Source: Faecalitalea sp. UBA4312 (GTDB lineage Bacteria; Bacillota_I; Bacilli_A; Erysipelotrichales; Erysipelotrichaceae). Taken from it: DNA of 29,603 nucleotides. The stretch spans positions 1-29,603 of the forward strand of contig DGUK01000075.1 of assembly GCA_002394635.1 (NCBI GenBank), given 5' to 3'. Below are positions 1-8,075 of the stretch, piece by piece. How positions within the stretch are numbered: the stretch's first letter is position 1; every line of letters begins with the position of its first letter. The notes under the pieces are model-generated. The model was not told the origin of the DNA, made no database searches, and saw only the letters and a program-made list of their open reading frames with translations. Position numbers and translations under genes: made by a program.

Positions 1-2
1 GA

Positions 3-719
3 AAAGCCTTTACGGCGGAAGAAGGTTTTGTGCTGTTGTCGGCTGATTATTCGCAGATTGAATTACGGATGCTGGCTCATATGGCCGATGAAACCCATAT
101 GATCGAAGCTTTCCAACAGGATCAGGATATCCACAAACGGACGGCTTCCCTGATTTTTGACTGTCCGATCGAACAGGTAGATAGTTCCATGCGAAGAGCA
201 GCGAAAACGGTCAATTTCGGGATCGTTTACGGACAGACGGAATTCGGACTGGCTAGTCAGCTGAACATATCGAGGTTGGAAGCTCGGGAATTTATGAATT
301 CTTATTTTTCAAAGTATTCCAATATTCATCAATATATGAATTCGTTGATTGCTTTCTGTCAGGAAAATGGATATGTGGAAACCCTGTTCCATCGTCGGCG
401 GATGATACCGGAGATCAAAGATAAGAACTTCATGACTCGTGAATTCGGAAAACGGGCAGCGATGAATGCACCAATCCAGGGAAGTGCAGCCGACTTGATC
501 AAGATTGCTATGATCAAAGTCGATCAGGCTATGAAGGAAGCTGGCGTACAATCAAAAATGTTGCTGCAGATTCACGATGAACTGATCTTCCTGGTTCCGA
601 AACCGGAATTGGAAATGATGAAGAACCTGGTGAAGGATACTATGGAATCAGCTATGGAACTAAAGGTACCTTTAAAGGCTTCTCTGGCTTATGGTCAGAC
701 ATGGTATGAGGCGAAATAA
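3..719 (+). CDS. polA: DNA polymerase I, C-terminal part (5' end outside window)
   Basis: This is the polymerase (palm and fingers) end of family A DNA polymerase I, which fills repair gaps and replaces RNA primers. The reading frame is open to the window edge, so the upstream exonuclease domains are not visible. Three family motifs are present in order: motif A DYSQIELR with the metal-binding Asp, motif B (RRAAKTVNFGIVYG, the O helix that holds the incoming dNTP), and motif C (QIHDELI) with the second catalytic Asp. The C-terminus ends in a normal QTWYEAK-type tail. The TAA stop overlaps the ATG of mutM by one base (TAATG), so the two are translationally coupled in one repair operon. Identification is secure; only the N-terminal extent is unknown. 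Confidence 0.97.
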   Translation, partial: KAFTAEEGFVLLSADYSQIELRMLAHMADETHMIEAFQQDQDIHKRTASLIFDCPIEQVDSSMRRAAKTVNFGIVYGQTEFGLASQLNISRLEAREFMNSYFSKYSNIHQYMNSLIAFCQENGYVETLFHRRRMIPEIKDKNFMTREFGKRAAMNAPIQGSAADLIKIAMIKVDQAMKEAGVQSKMLLQIHDELIFLVPKPELEMMKNLVKDTMESAMELKVPLKASLAYGQTWYEAK

Positions 720-1549
720 TGCCGGAAGGACCAGAGGTACAGGTCGTTATATCGACCCTGCAGCAACAGCTGACCCATGCCTGTATTCAAGATGTAGAAA
801 TCCGTATGGACAAGCTGATCCAAAATATGGAGCCGGAAACATTTGCCCGTGCTTTAAAAGGACAAAGCTTCCGTCGGTTTTACCGGATTGGAAAGTATCT
901 TGGATTTGAAACAGATGACTACGACTGGATCGTACATCTGCGCATGGAAGGGAAATTCTATATTTATAAAGAAAACCCGGATATAGACAGCCATGTGCAT
1001 GCCGTTTTCTACCTGGAGGATGGCAGGATCCTTTGTTATCATGACACAAGAAAGTTCGGACGTATGGCTTTGTATCCCAAGGCACAGCACAAACGCTCGC
1101 TTCCGGTTTTCGCAAAGATCGGAAAAGATTTTCGAGATCCGTCTGTCGATCCGCGGGAATTGTATCGGCATCTTCATCGATCGAACCGTCCGTTAAAAGC
1201 AGCATTGTTAGATCAGAGTATTCTGGCAGGGATCGGCAATATTTATGCAGATGAAATTTGCTTCGCATGTGGCCTGGATCCACGCAGCCGATGCTGTCGA
1301 GTATCCAGAAAAGATTGTGAAAATATCGTCCAAGCGATGCATGAAATCATGGAAAGGGCAGTAGCGGCCGGAGGAACAACCATTCGGTCATATACATCAA
1401 GTCTGGGTATTACCGGACTGTTTCAACTGGATCTGGATGTCCATGGAAAAAAAGGACAACCGTGTCCGGTTTGTCAAAGACCGATCGATAAGATCGTGGT
1501 AGCGCAAAGGGGAACGTATTTATGTCGACATTGCCAGAAAAGAAAATAA
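719..1549 (+). CDS. mutM: Formamidopyrimidine-DNA glycosylase (Fpg/MutM)
   Basis: This is a bifunctional base-excision repair enzyme that removes 8-oxoguanine and FaPy lesions and cleaves the abasic site. The mature N-terminus begins Pro-Glu, the catalytic pair of the family. HLRMEGKF, DTRKFGRM, the helix-two-turn-helix segment around LAGIGNIYADE, and TTIRSYTSSLG are typical MutM blocks. A C-terminal zinc finger is visible with C249, C252, C269 and C272. The length of 276 aa is normal. The residue after Pro-Glu is Gly (PEGPEV) rather than the usual Leu; PEGPE is more common in the Nei branch, but the rest of the protein is MutM-like. It starts inside the polA stop codon and its 3' end overlaps coaE by 28 bases. 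Confidence 0.95.
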   Translation: MPEGPEVQVVISTLQQQLTHACIQDVEIRMDKLIQNMEPETFARALKGQSFRRFYRIGKYLGFETDDYDWIVHLRMEGKFYIYKENPDIDSHVHAVFYLEDGRILCYHDTRKFGRMALYPKAQHKRSLPVFAKIGKDFRDPSVDPRELYRHLHRSNRPLKAALLDQSILAGIGNIYADEICFACGLDPRSRCCRVSRKDCENIVQAMHEIMERAVAAGGTTIRSYTSSLGITGLFQLDLDVHGKKGQPCPVCQRPIDKIVVAQRGTYLCRHCQKRK

Positions 1550-2127
1550 TCGGAATCACCGGATCGATGGGGTCTGGAAAGAGCCAGGTGAGCCTATACC
1601 TTGGAAAACAATATCCGGTATTGGATCTCGACCGGGTCAATGCACGATTGCTTGAGCCTGGGCAAAGTGGATTTATCCGCCTTCAAAAAAAGCATCTGAT
1701 TTCTTTATTAGGAGACGGAACGATAGACAAGATCAAACTGGCTGAAGATATTTTTTCCGATTCTTCCACAAAAAAGGAAGTGGAGGAAACTTTGTATCCT
1801 TTGATCATTGAATCTATGCACCACTGGATCGATCAGCAGACCGCACGTCTGGTATTTGTAGAGGTGCCTCTTCTATTCGAAAACAATATGCAGGATGATT
1901 TCGATGCGGTATGGTGTGTTGTATGTGAACAACCCTCTGCCATCGAACGTTTGGTGTTGTATCGTGGTTTTACGCCGGAACAAGCGCTAGCTCGTCTGCA
2001 GTATCAGATGTCACCGAAAAAAAAGTGCGCTTTAAGTCAGGTTGTCATTCATAACGATGGAACGTTACAGCAGCTTGAGCAGCAGATTGCCAGACTGGTA
2101 AGAAAGGAGGAGGCTGCTTTTGAGTAA
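1522..2127 (+). CDS. coaE: Dephospho-CoA kinase
   Basis: CoaE catalyses the last step of coenzyme A synthesis, phosphorylating the 3' hydroxyl of dephospho-CoA with ATP. A P-loop is visible at residues 13-21 (TGSMGSGKS). The central VEVPLLFE block and the C-terminal R-x3-Q...K...A...VIHNDG pattern match the family, and 201 aa is the usual length. The ATG at 1522 is preceded by AAAGGGGA (1506-1513) at good spacing, which supports a start lying 28 bases inside mutM. The stop overlaps the dnaB start by eight bases. polA-mutM-coaE followed by primosome genes is a conserved Firmicutes arrangement; nrdR, often found between coaE and dnaB, is absent here. Confidence 0.95.
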   Translation: MSTLPEKKIIGITGSMGSGKSQVSLYLGKQYPVLDLDRVNARLLEPGQSGFIRLQKKHLISLLGDGTIDKIKLAEDIFSDSSTKKEVEETLYPLIIESMHHWIDQQTARLVFVEVPLLFENNMQDDFDAVWCVVCEQPSAIERLVLYRGFTPEQALARLQYQMSPKKKCALSQVVIHNDGTLQQLEQQIARLVRKEEAAFE

Positions 2128-3235
2128 AGATATACATATCATTCAGATGGCGGACGCTCCCTTTAACAATGGCGCTTCACTTTATCTGCTTTATTATCCA
2201 CTGATAGGAAAAGACGCTGCAGTACTTTACTCGATCTTCTGTTCGTTATCCAATCAGACATTATCTGTTCAGCAGATGTTGCAGACCGTGCAAATGAACG
2301 AAGCGCAATTTATTTCGGCACGAAAGAAACTGGAGCAGTTTCAATTGATTAAAACGTATGAATCGGATCATCAGCTCATACAGGTATATCCGCCAATGGA
2401 GGCCAATGCTTTTTTGACCAACGATACATTTAGCCGTATGTATCTGATGACAGTCGGTTCTTCGCATTTTGACCGTATGAAGTTGCATTTTGTCAAACAG
2501 GATCCAGTGGATGGATCGATGACCAATATCAGTGAACCGATGGATGTTTCAATGCTTAATACCTGGAACGAACAAAAGGAAATTACGTACATGCGTTTGC
2601 GACCAGGGCCGGAAGAGGCTTTGAAAAAATACAATTTTGATTTTGAGGAGTTCTTCAAGGGCATGGATCATATTTTTCCGATCCGGTTACGCACTCGGGA
2701 GAATCTGAAACGTATAGCCGAGTTGGCTGATCTTCATGGCATCCGTGCCAAAGATATGAAGAAGTATGTAATGCGTTCTACTAATCCGGCAACCGGAAAG
2801 TTTGACCCGGAAAAACTAAAATCTATGGTCTTTGCCAATCAGACAGTGGTGCGAAAGACAGAGGACCCGTATTCGCTGTCCCCTGTGGAATTCCTGGTGG
2901 CCAGACGTAATGGTGCTCCGGCATCCAATGCCGACCGGCGATTGATCGAGCGTTTGTCGAATGAATATGGATTCGATCCAGGCGTGATCAACGTCCTTAT
3001 TGAGTATACATTACAGCAGACCCAGCAGAAGTTTCCGAAAGCATATGTCGAAAAAGTAGCTTCAACCTGGAAAGCACAGAACATACAAACCAAAGAGCAG
3101 GCTTTGGAAAAAATAAAAAAACCGGTGGCTCGACAGACGTGGTATAACGATCACCGGGAAGTTGAGCCAAGTGATGAACTGGTAGAGCAGATTCGCCAGA
3201 TGCAGGATAAACTGAAAGGAGGCAATCATGGATAA
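2120..3235 (+). CDS. dnaB: Primosomal helicase-loading protein DnaB (Bacillus type)
   Basis: This is the Gram-positive replication initiation and membrane attachment protein that, with DnaD and DnaI, helps load the replicative helicase at oriC and at restarted forks. It is not the helicase called DnaB in E. coli. The C-terminal DnaB_2-type domain is recognisable around residues 250-340, with NEYGFDPGVINVLIEY and the Y-x3-VA-x2-W segment (YVEKVASTWKAQNI). At 371 aa it is about 100 residues shorter than the Bacillus subtilis protein. The start is TTG at 2120, preceded by a strong AAAGGAGGAGG (2103-2112). It overlaps coaE by eight bases and dnaI by eight bases. The position directly before dnaI strongly supports the call. 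Confidence 0.88.
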   Translation: MSKDIHIIQMADAPFNNGASLYLLYYPLIGKDAAVLYSIFCSLSNQTLSVQQMLQTVQMNEAQFISARKKLEQFQLIKTYESDHQLIQVYPPMEANAFLTNDTFSRMYLMTVGSSHFDRMKLHFVKQDPVDGSMTNISEPMDVSMLNTWNEQKEITYMRLRPGPEEALKKYNFDFEEFFKGMDHIFPIRLRTRENLKRIAELADLHGIRAKDMKKYVMRSTNPATGKFDPEKLKSMVFANQTVVRKTEDPYSLSPVEFLVARRNGAPASNADRRLIERLSNEYGFDPGVINVLIEYTLQQTQQKFPKAYVEKVASTWKAQNIQTKEQALEKIKKPVARQTWYNDHREVEPSDELVEQIRQMQDKLKGGNHG

Positions 3236-4136
3236 GATGCATGTACCCAATCAGCATGATGCAGTCACCGAAAAAAAACGGAAGGATCTGATTCGGCAGA
3301 TTCTTTCTTATACCTTTGTCCGTGACTTCTTATCCGCACACGATCTTCCGGCTTCTTTTGTTGGAGATAATCTTGTCGAATTTTCAAACTGGGTCGATGC
3401 GATACGGCGCTGCGAAGCTTGTCAAGGACTTCCATTCTGTCGCCAGAGCTTTCGCGGACATGTTTACCATCTGATGATGGACGATGGATTTGTAGAAGAA
3501 ACGTATCGGCCATGCCGGTATCAAAAGGAGCTTTCTAATCAATTGAACCATCAAAAACAGTTTCGTTATTCGCATATGACCGAATCAGAATATCTGATCG
3601 ATCTAATGAATATTGACATTAGCCAGGAGCATTCCGAAAGTTATTTAAAGGCTTATGGGTCTGTTATATCTTCATTGGCTGATGATCATAAAGGCATTTA
3701 TCTGTGTGGACAGGCCGGGGTTGGAAAAAGCTATCTGATGAAAGGTGTCATCAATTATTTTGCCAAACAAGGACAAAGTGTCAGTTTTGTGAAGGTGCCT
3801 TTATGGGCTTGGGAAATAAAAGAATCTTTGCGGGATGATCAATTACGCAGACAGTTTAGCCGGGCCTTGTTAAACAGCGATGTAGTTGTTTTGGATGATA
3901 TCGGTGCAGAATCTATCAGCGCCTGGTTTTTAAATGAAATCTTGTTTCCGGTACTGGATCAGCGTATGGAACAAAGAAAAAAAACATACTTTACATCCAA
4001 CTATACATGGGATGATCTGAAGGAACGTTATGGTACAGCGGAAAAAAATGGGCAAATTGCAGCGGACCGTGTAATGGAGCGGATACGAACCTTAAGTGAT
4101 ATGGTTTTATTGATTGGAAAATCAAGAAGAGCTTAA
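3228..4136 (+). CDS. dnaI: Primosomal protein DnaI, AAA+ helicase loader
   Basis: DnaI is the ATPase that delivers the replicative helicase to single-stranded DNA. The N-terminal helicase-binding region carries a Cys/His cluster (C62, C65, C71, H78, H81, C96) matching the zinc-binding domain known for Bacillus DnaI. The C-terminal AAA+ domain has Walker A GQAGVGKS at 161-168, Walker B VVVLDD near 219-224, and a sensor-1 region with TSNY. Its 302 aa are close to the family norm. AGGAGG at 3219-3224 precedes the ATG. It is the last gene of the replication and repair operon. I see no convincing hairpin terminator between its stop and the fba promoter. Confidence 0.94.
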   Translation: MDKMHVPNQHDAVTEKKRKDLIRQILSYTFVRDFLSAHDLPASFVGDNLVEFSNWVDAIRRCEACQGLPFCRQSFRGHVYHLMMDDGFVEETYRPCRYQKELSNQLNHQKQFRYSHMTESEYLIDLMNIDISQEHSESYLKAYGSVISSLADDHKGIYLCGQAGVGKSYLMKGVINYFAKQGQSVSFVKVPLWAWEIKESLRDDQLRRQFSRALLNSDVVVLDDIGAESISAWFLNEILFPVLDQRMEQRKKTYFTSNYTWDDLKERYGTAEKNGQIAADRVMERIRTLSDMVLLIGKSRRA

Positions 4137-4167
4137 AAACAATTGTTATATCAAAAGTGAATAATCC

Positions 4168-4196
4168 TTTTCAAAATTTATAAATAGGAGTAGAAT
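4168..4196 (+). promoter_or_regulatory. Putative sigma-A promoter of fba
   Basis: TTTTCA (4168-4173) and TAGAAT (4191-4196) are separated by 17 bases, 33 bases before the ATG. The -10 matches five of six consensus positions and the -35 four of six. It lies in the AT-rich gap after dnaI and would give fba its own mRNA. Readthrough from dnaI cannot be excluded. Confidence 0.4.
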
Positions 4197-4229
4197 AAAT
4201 ATATACAAAATAAGGAGGAAATAATAATT

Positions 4230-5099
4230 ATGTTAGTATCTGCTACAGAGATGATTAACAAAGCGCATGAAGGACATTATGCGATCGGTGCTTTTAACAT
4301 CAACAACATGGAATGGATCAAAGCAATCCTGTTGGGATGCGAAGCTAAAAAATCACCAGTTATGTTAGGTGTATCTGAAGGTGCCGGAAAGTACATGTGT
4401 GGTTTTGAAAACGTCGTTGCGATGGTTAAAGGCATCCATGACTATTTAGGAATCACTGTACCGGTAGCTTTACACTTAGACCATGGTACATATGAAGGAA
4501 CGCAGAAGGCTATTGCTGCTGGATTCACTTCTGTAATGTTTGACGGAAGCCACTATCCATTTGAAGAAAACCTGGCTAAATCAAAAGAAATGATCGAATT
4601 AGCTCATTCAAAAGGCATTTCTATCGAATGTGAAGTTGGTGGAATCGGTGGAGAAGAAGATGGTGTCATCTCTGCTGGTGAATTAGCTGATCCGGAAGAA
4701 TGCAAGATCATTGCTGATTTAGGTGTTGATTTCCTAGCTGCCGGAATCGGTAACATCCATGGAAAATATCCGGAAAACTGGGCTGGTTTAAGCTTCGAAC
4801 GTTTAGCAGAGATCCAGGAATCTACTAGTGGAAAACCATTAGTATTACATGGTGGATCCGGAATTCCTCGTGAACAAGTTAAGAAAGCTATCGAATTAGG
4901 TGTTTCTAAGGTTAACGTTAACACAGAATGCCAGTTAGTATTTGCAGATGCAACTCGTAAATACATCGAAGCTGGAAAAGATCTTGAAGGTAAAGGATAC
5001 GACCCTCGTAAATTATTGAAACCTGGTACAGATGCAGTGCAGGCTTTAGTAGAAGACATGGTTGAAAACTTCTTCGGTTCTGCAGGAAAAGCTGAATAA
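4230..5099 (+). CDS. fba: Class II fructose-1,6-bisphosphate aldolase
   Basis: This is the zinc-dependent glycolytic aldolase interconverting fructose-1,6-bisphosphate with glyceraldehyde-3-phosphate and dihydroxyacetone phosphate. HLDHG supplies the catalytic Asp84 and zinc ligand His85; the other zinc ligands are His177 (GNIHGKYPENW) and His207 (LHGGSG). Phosphate and potassium-binding loops GGSG (208-211) and NVNTE (229-233) are intact. The length of 289 aa is normal for the Bacillus FbaA type. A textbook AAGGAGGA site lies upstream, with an AT-rich leader. Codons differ visibly from neighbours, with many TTA and GGT, as in highly expressed genes. It is followed by a strong terminator, so it is probably transcribed alone. 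Confidence 0.97.
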   Translation: MLVSATEMINKAHEGHYAIGAFNINNMEWIKAILLGCEAKKSPVMLGVSEGAGKYMCGFENVVAMVKGIHDYLGITVPVALHLDHGTYEGTQKAIAAGFTSVMFDGSHYPFEENLAKSKEMIELAHSKGISIECEVGGIGGEEDGVISAGELADPEECKIIADLGVDFLAAGIGNIHGKYPENWAGLSFERLAEIQESTSGKPLVLHGGSGIPREQVKKAIELGVSKVNVNTECQLVFADATRKYIEAGKDLEGKGYDPRKLLKPGTDAVQALVEDMVENFFGSAGKAE

Positions 5100-5111
5100 T
5101 TCCTTACTCAT

Positions 5112-5139
5112 AAGGAGGACGGATTGTCCTCCTTTTTTT
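5112..5139 (+). terminator. Rho-independent terminator of fba
   Basis: A perfect nine-base-pair stem AAGGAGGAC (5112-5120) / GTCCTCCTT (5126-5134), with loop GGATT, is followed by a run of Ts to 5139. Confidence 0.95.
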
Positions 5140-5179
5140 GTGAACACAAAGTGTCTTTTTTGATTATTTACAGAATCAA

Positions 5180-5210
5180 TTGACATTTCGTCTTTTCTTA
5201 AGCTTATAAT
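5180..5210 (+). promoter_or_regulatory. Putative promoter of the 226-aa membrane protein
   Basis: Both hexamers are perfect, TTGACA (5180-5185) and TATAAT (5205-5210), but the spacer is 19 bases rather than 17, which should lower its strength. The start codon follows 22 bases after the -10. Confidence 0.6.
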
Positions 5211-5231
5211 AAAAGAGACCGGGAGAAAAAA

Positions 5232-5912
5232 GTGAAAAAAGATCATACAAACTGGAAAATTATCATACAGGATCTCCGTGAACTGATCATTAATTATTTT
5301 CGTAATGATATCATGAAAACGGAACTGTCTTTATCTGTGTCATTTGGAATCAACATACTCTATGCTGCATTTAAAGTTGTCATGGGATTGTTCTTTCATT
5401 CCTTATGGTATTTGACCATAGCATTATACTATATCATTCTTTCGGTTACTCGTTTTCATCTGATTCGTTCTTTTATGGTGGATGGAAGTTTACGTATGGG
5501 ATACCATCGAGAAATTACCACCGGCATTCTTTTACTGGGACTGAACGTTATATTGATGGGAATGACAATTTTGACCATCAGTAATCAAGTAACCTTGATC
5601 GTACCTGTCGGTTTTATCTATGTGACGATTCTGTATACCATCTACTGTTTTGTTGACTGTATCACTAACTTTGTCCGGGACAAAGGAAAAACAGATCCGA
5701 TCCATACCACCAGTAAAGCAATCATTCTGGTTACGGTCTTTATTTCTGTATACTGTATGCAAATCTATCTTCTGCAGAAGTTCAGTACTGATATTCTTTT
5801 TAAAAACCACATGAATGGACTGACAGGGTCCACCGTCGTTATACTGATCAATTTGACTGGGTTGTACCTGGTGATCCGAGGTATTTCCCATCACAGAAAG
5901 ATCGAATGGTAA
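5232..5912 (+). CDS. Six-helix membrane protein of unknown function
   Basis: The start is GTG at 5232 with GGGAG (5221-5225) upstream. The 226-aa product is strongly hydrophobic, with about six likely membrane helices near residues 33-55, 57-75, 96-116, 121-143, 163-183 and 200-220, and a short basic N-terminal cytoplasmic segment. There is no signal peptide and no motif I can tie to a transporter or enzyme family. The block around residues 40-80, with LYYIILSVTRF, resembles uncharacterised membrane proteins seen across Firmicutes, from memory only. It has its own promoter between fba and murA and is not obviously co-transcribed with either. I do not assign a function. Confidence 0.8.
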   Translation: MKKDHTNWKIIIQDLRELIINYFRNDIMKTELSLSVSFGINILYAAFKVVMGLFFHSLWYLTIALYYIILSVTRFHLIRSFMVDGSLRMGYHREITTGILLLGLNVILMGMTILTISNQVTLIVPVGFIYVTILYTIYCFVDCITNFVRDKGKTDPIHTTSKAIILVTVFISVYCMQIYLLQKFSTDILFKNHMNGLTGSTVVILINLTGLYLVIRGISHHRKIEW

Positions 5913-5919
5913 CAATTAT

Positions 5920-5939
5920 CGTAAATCATGTGATTTTCG
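5920..5939. repeat. Imperfect palindrome between the membrane protein gene and murA
   Basis: CGTAAATCATGTGATTTTCG is symmetric except for one T/T position, with inner arms AAATCA / TGATTT. There is no T-run after it, so it is a poor terminator. It could be an operator upstream of the murA promoter, or a weak RNA hairpin. The pair GTTCC (5941-5945) / GGAAC (5956-5960) lies next to it across the murA -35. Confidence 0.35.
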
Positions 5940-5948
5940 GGTTCCAAC

Positions 5949-5977
5949 TTTTCAAGGAACGTCTTTCGTGATACAAT
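5949..5977 (+). promoter_or_regulatory. Putative extended -10 promoter of murA
   Basis: TTTTCA (5949-5954), 17 bases, then TACAAT (5972-5977), preceded by TG one base earlier (5969-5970). Predicted transcription start is near 5984, which excludes the in-frame ATG at 5982 as a usable murA start. Confidence 0.55.
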
Positions 5978-6029
5978 CAGAATGTTTACGAAAAAAAACA
6001 ACCTTAACATATATTTTAGGGGGGATAGT

Positions 6030-7295
6030 ATGGAGAAAGTTATTAAGATCGAAGGTGGGCATCGTTTAAAAGGAACAGTTCGGATCAGTGGATCTAAAAA
6101 TGCAACCGTTGCGTTGATTCCTGCCTGCGTTTTATCAAATCAACCGGTTACTATATACGGGGTACCGGAGATTTCCGATGTTAAGTCTTTGATGGTATTG
6201 TTGGATGAATTAGGGGTAAAGGTAGAAGAAAGAGAAGAGGGGACTCTGTATATCGATCCGACCCATATTCAGAACACGCCGCTGGTATCATCAGCAGTGA
6301 CAAAACTGCGCGCTTCCTATTATTTTATGGGAGCTTTGTTAGGGCGTTTTGGTCATGTGGAGATTCGCATGCCAGGTGGATGCTATCTAGGTCCCAGACC
6401 GATCGACCTGCATCTGAAAGGCTTTGAAGCGTTAGGGGCTAATATTAATTACGAAAACGGATGTTATATACTGGATGCGGATGAGCTGGTCGGTACCAAT
6501 ATCTTCTTGGATATCTCCAGTGTCGGAGCAACCATCAATATTATGATGGCTGCTGTTCATGCCAAAGGTCGTACAATTATTGAAAATGCGGCAAGGGAGC
6601 CGGAAATTATCGATATCGCAACTTTATTGAATAAAATGGGAGCCAGGATCCGAGGCATGGGAACCAGCACATTGACCATTGAAGGTGTACAGGATCTGAA
6701 GGGTTGTTTCCATGAAATCATTCCTGATCGGATCGAGGCAGCTACCTATGTAATTATGGCTGCAGCCATGGCGGATGACATGATGATCGAAAACATCATT
6801 CCTCAGCATTTGGATGCAATTATTATGAAATTACGGGAGATCGGCGTACAGTTGGAAGTGGGATCGGATTTTGTTCATGTTCTTCGAAATGACAAACCAT
6901 TAAAACCAACGGAAATTTTGACCAAACCATATCCGGGATTTGCCACAGATGTGCAACAGCCTTTTTCAGTCCTTTTGACACAAGCTAATGGCTTGTCAAC
7001 GGTGACGGAAACTATTTATGCTGAACGGTTTAAGCATTGTGATGAACTGAACCGGATGGGAGCTGACATCAATGTTCGTGTGCCAAGTTCCTTTATCCAT
7101 GGCAAGACTAAACTTTACGGAAGCCGTGTCAAAGCAACGGATCTGCGTTGTGGTGCTGCTATGGTAGTGGCTGCCCTGATGGCTGAAGGTGTAACCGAGA
7201 TCCATGATGTATACCATATTGACAGAGGCTATGATCATCTGGACGAAAAACTGAAATCGCTGGGTGCCAAGCTTTGGCGGGAAGAAGTCGAATAA
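6030..7295 (+). CDS. murA: UDP-N-acetylglucosamine 1-carboxyvinyltransferase
   Basis: MurA commits UDP-GlcNAc to peptidoglycan synthesis by transferring enolpyruvate from PEP; it is the fosfomycin target. K23-N24 (SGSKNA), R94 (KLRASYY) and the catalytic Cys118 in MPGGCYLGPRPIDLH are present. Cys rather than Asp at 118 predicts fosfomycin sensitivity of this enzyme. TDVQQPF and the C-terminal RCGAAMVVAAL block complete the EPSP-synthase-like fold. I start it at ATG 6030 because AGGGGGGAT (6018-6026) precedes it and family proteins begin at this point; an upstream in-frame ATG at 5982 would fall at the predicted transcription start. The product is 421 aa, normal. Firmicutes often have two murA paralogues; only one is visible here. 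Confidence 0.95.
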   Translation: MEKVIKIEGGHRLKGTVRISGSKNATVALIPACVLSNQPVTIYGVPEISDVKSLMVLLDELGVKVEEREEGTLYIDPTHIQNTPLVSSAVTKLRASYYFMGALLGRFGHVEIRMPGGCYLGPRPIDLHLKGFEALGANINYENGCYILDADELVGTNIFLDISSVGATINIMMAAVHAKGRTIIENAAREPEIIDIATLLNKMGARIRGMGTSTLTIEGVQDLKGCFHEIIPDRIEAATYVIMAAAMADDMMIENIIPQHLDAIIMKLREIGVQLEVGSDFVHVLRNDKPLKPTEILTKPYPGFATDVQQPFSVLLTQANGLSTVTETIYAERFKHCDELNRMGADINVRVPSSFIHGKTKLYGSRVKATDLRCGAAMVVAALMAEGVTEIHDVYHIDRGYDHLDEKLKSLGAKLWREEVE

Positions 7296-7303
7296 TTCAA
7301 ACG

Positions 7304-7326
7304 AGAGCTGAGAAATCAGCTCTTTT
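7304..7326 (+). terminator. Terminator of murA
   Basis: Stem AGAGCTGA (7304-7311) / TCAGCTCT (7316-7323) with a GAAA tetraloop and a short T tract. The -10 box of the next gene lies only eight bases after it. Confidence 0.85.
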
Positions 7327-7330
7327 CTTA

Positions 7331-7339
7331 TGCTATAAT
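7331..7339 (+). promoter_or_regulatory. Extended -10 promoter of the LytTR gene, leaderless
   Basis: TGC followed by TATAAT (7334-7339). No good -35 is visible because that region is the murA terminator. Exactly six bases separate the -10 from the ATG at 7346, so transcription should start at or next to the start codon. Confidence 0.6.
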
Positions 7340-7345
7340 AAAAAT

Positions 7346-8020
7346 ATGATCCGGATAGCTATTTTAGAACACGAAAAAGAGACAAAGGATATTGTATTCT
7401 TATTATCGAAAATGTTTGAAAACACAGATTGGACGTTCCGACATTTTTTCAAAGCTAGCGAACTGGCAAAGGCCTGTAAACAGATGACTTTTCATATGTT
7501 TATTTTTGACGGCATGTTTCAGACGCCTCGTTTTGAAAGTGTTTTTGTTCATGATAATCCCAATGCATTGTTTTTGTATGTATGCGATCAGCAACAGGAA
7601 GGGGATCAAAGAGGGCGCATTCTGCATATATCGAAGGATAATCTGGAGGAAGATCTGAAAAGATATAAAGACATCGTTGTATCTTTATGTCAGCAGGTCG
7701 ATCTTTACAATCTGAACTATGATGGCGTAAATGTGAATCTTCCGTATGAAGATATTTATTATATGGAAAAAATTGATAAGATGGTATACTTTCACACACG
7801 AAAAGGAACTTTTCATCAACGGATGAATATGTCCAGTTTGGAAGAAGCTTTTGCAGGGTATGGATTTATCCGTGTCCATGTATCTTATCTTGTAAACGAA
7901 AAACATATTACAGCCTGGTATAACGATTCGGTTCAAATAAACGATGAGGAGATCATCCCGATGTCACGTGCACAAAAAAGAAAACTGAATGCCAGAAGAA
8001 AGCAGGTTTTTCCTAAATAA
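7346..8020 (+). CDS. LytTR-family response-regulator-like DNA-binding protein
   Basis: A LytTR DNA-binding domain is clear at about residues 125-218: EDIYYMEK, the VHVSYLVNEKHI segment and the IPMSRAQKRKL end are the usual landmarks. The N-terminal 1-115 looks like a receiver domain (MIRIAILEHEKE at strand 1 and D55 in FIFDGMF at the phosphoacceptor place), but the conserved Thr/Ser and Lys-Pro positions are not convincing, so it may not be classically phosphorylated. No kinase gene is adjacent. I start it at ATG 7346, giving 224 aa, because residues before it do not fit the fold and the murA terminator occupies that region. No Shine-Dalgarno is present; see the promoter entry. LytTR proteins usually control cell-surface, virulence or competence genes; the target here is unknown. 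Confidence 0.85.
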   Translation: MIRIAILEHEKETKDIVFLLSKMFENTDWTFRHFFKASELAKACKQMTFHMFIFDGMFQTPRFESVFVHDNPNALFLYVCDQQQEGDQRGRILHISKDNLEEDLKRYKDIVVSLCQQVDLYNLNYDGVNVNLPYEDIYYMEKIDKMVYFHTRKGTFHQRMNMSSLEEAFAGYGFIRVHVSYLVNEKHITAWYNDSVQINDEEIIPMSRAQKRKLNARRKQVFPK

Positions 8021-8063
8021 GAGCCAAAGTTTCCAATGTTATAGAAAAAATAATATATTTTTA

Positions 8064-8069
8064 TATAAT
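8064..8069 (+). promoter_or_regulatory. -10 box for the putative structured RNA
   Basis: A perfect TATAAT at 8064-8069 lies 44 bases after the LytTR stop codon. No strong -35 is visible; TTATAG (8039-8044) at 19 bases is the nearest candidate. Predicted start is about 8076. Confidence 0.45.
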
Positions 8070-8075
8070 GTAAAT

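Noticed and set aside
747..1283. Long antisense frame inside mutM
   Set aside because: It lies opposite a well-supported conserved gene, has no ribosome site and no recognisable motif; shadow of the codon pattern.
5982..6029. Upstream in-frame ATG extending murA by 16 residues
   Set aside because: It would lie at the predicted transcription start, has no Shine-Dalgarno, and the extension does not resemble MurA. ATG 6030 has a strong site.
7274..7345. N-terminal extension of the LytTR protein overlapping murA
   Set aside because: It would read through the murA terminator and the -10 box; the receiver fold begins at 7346.
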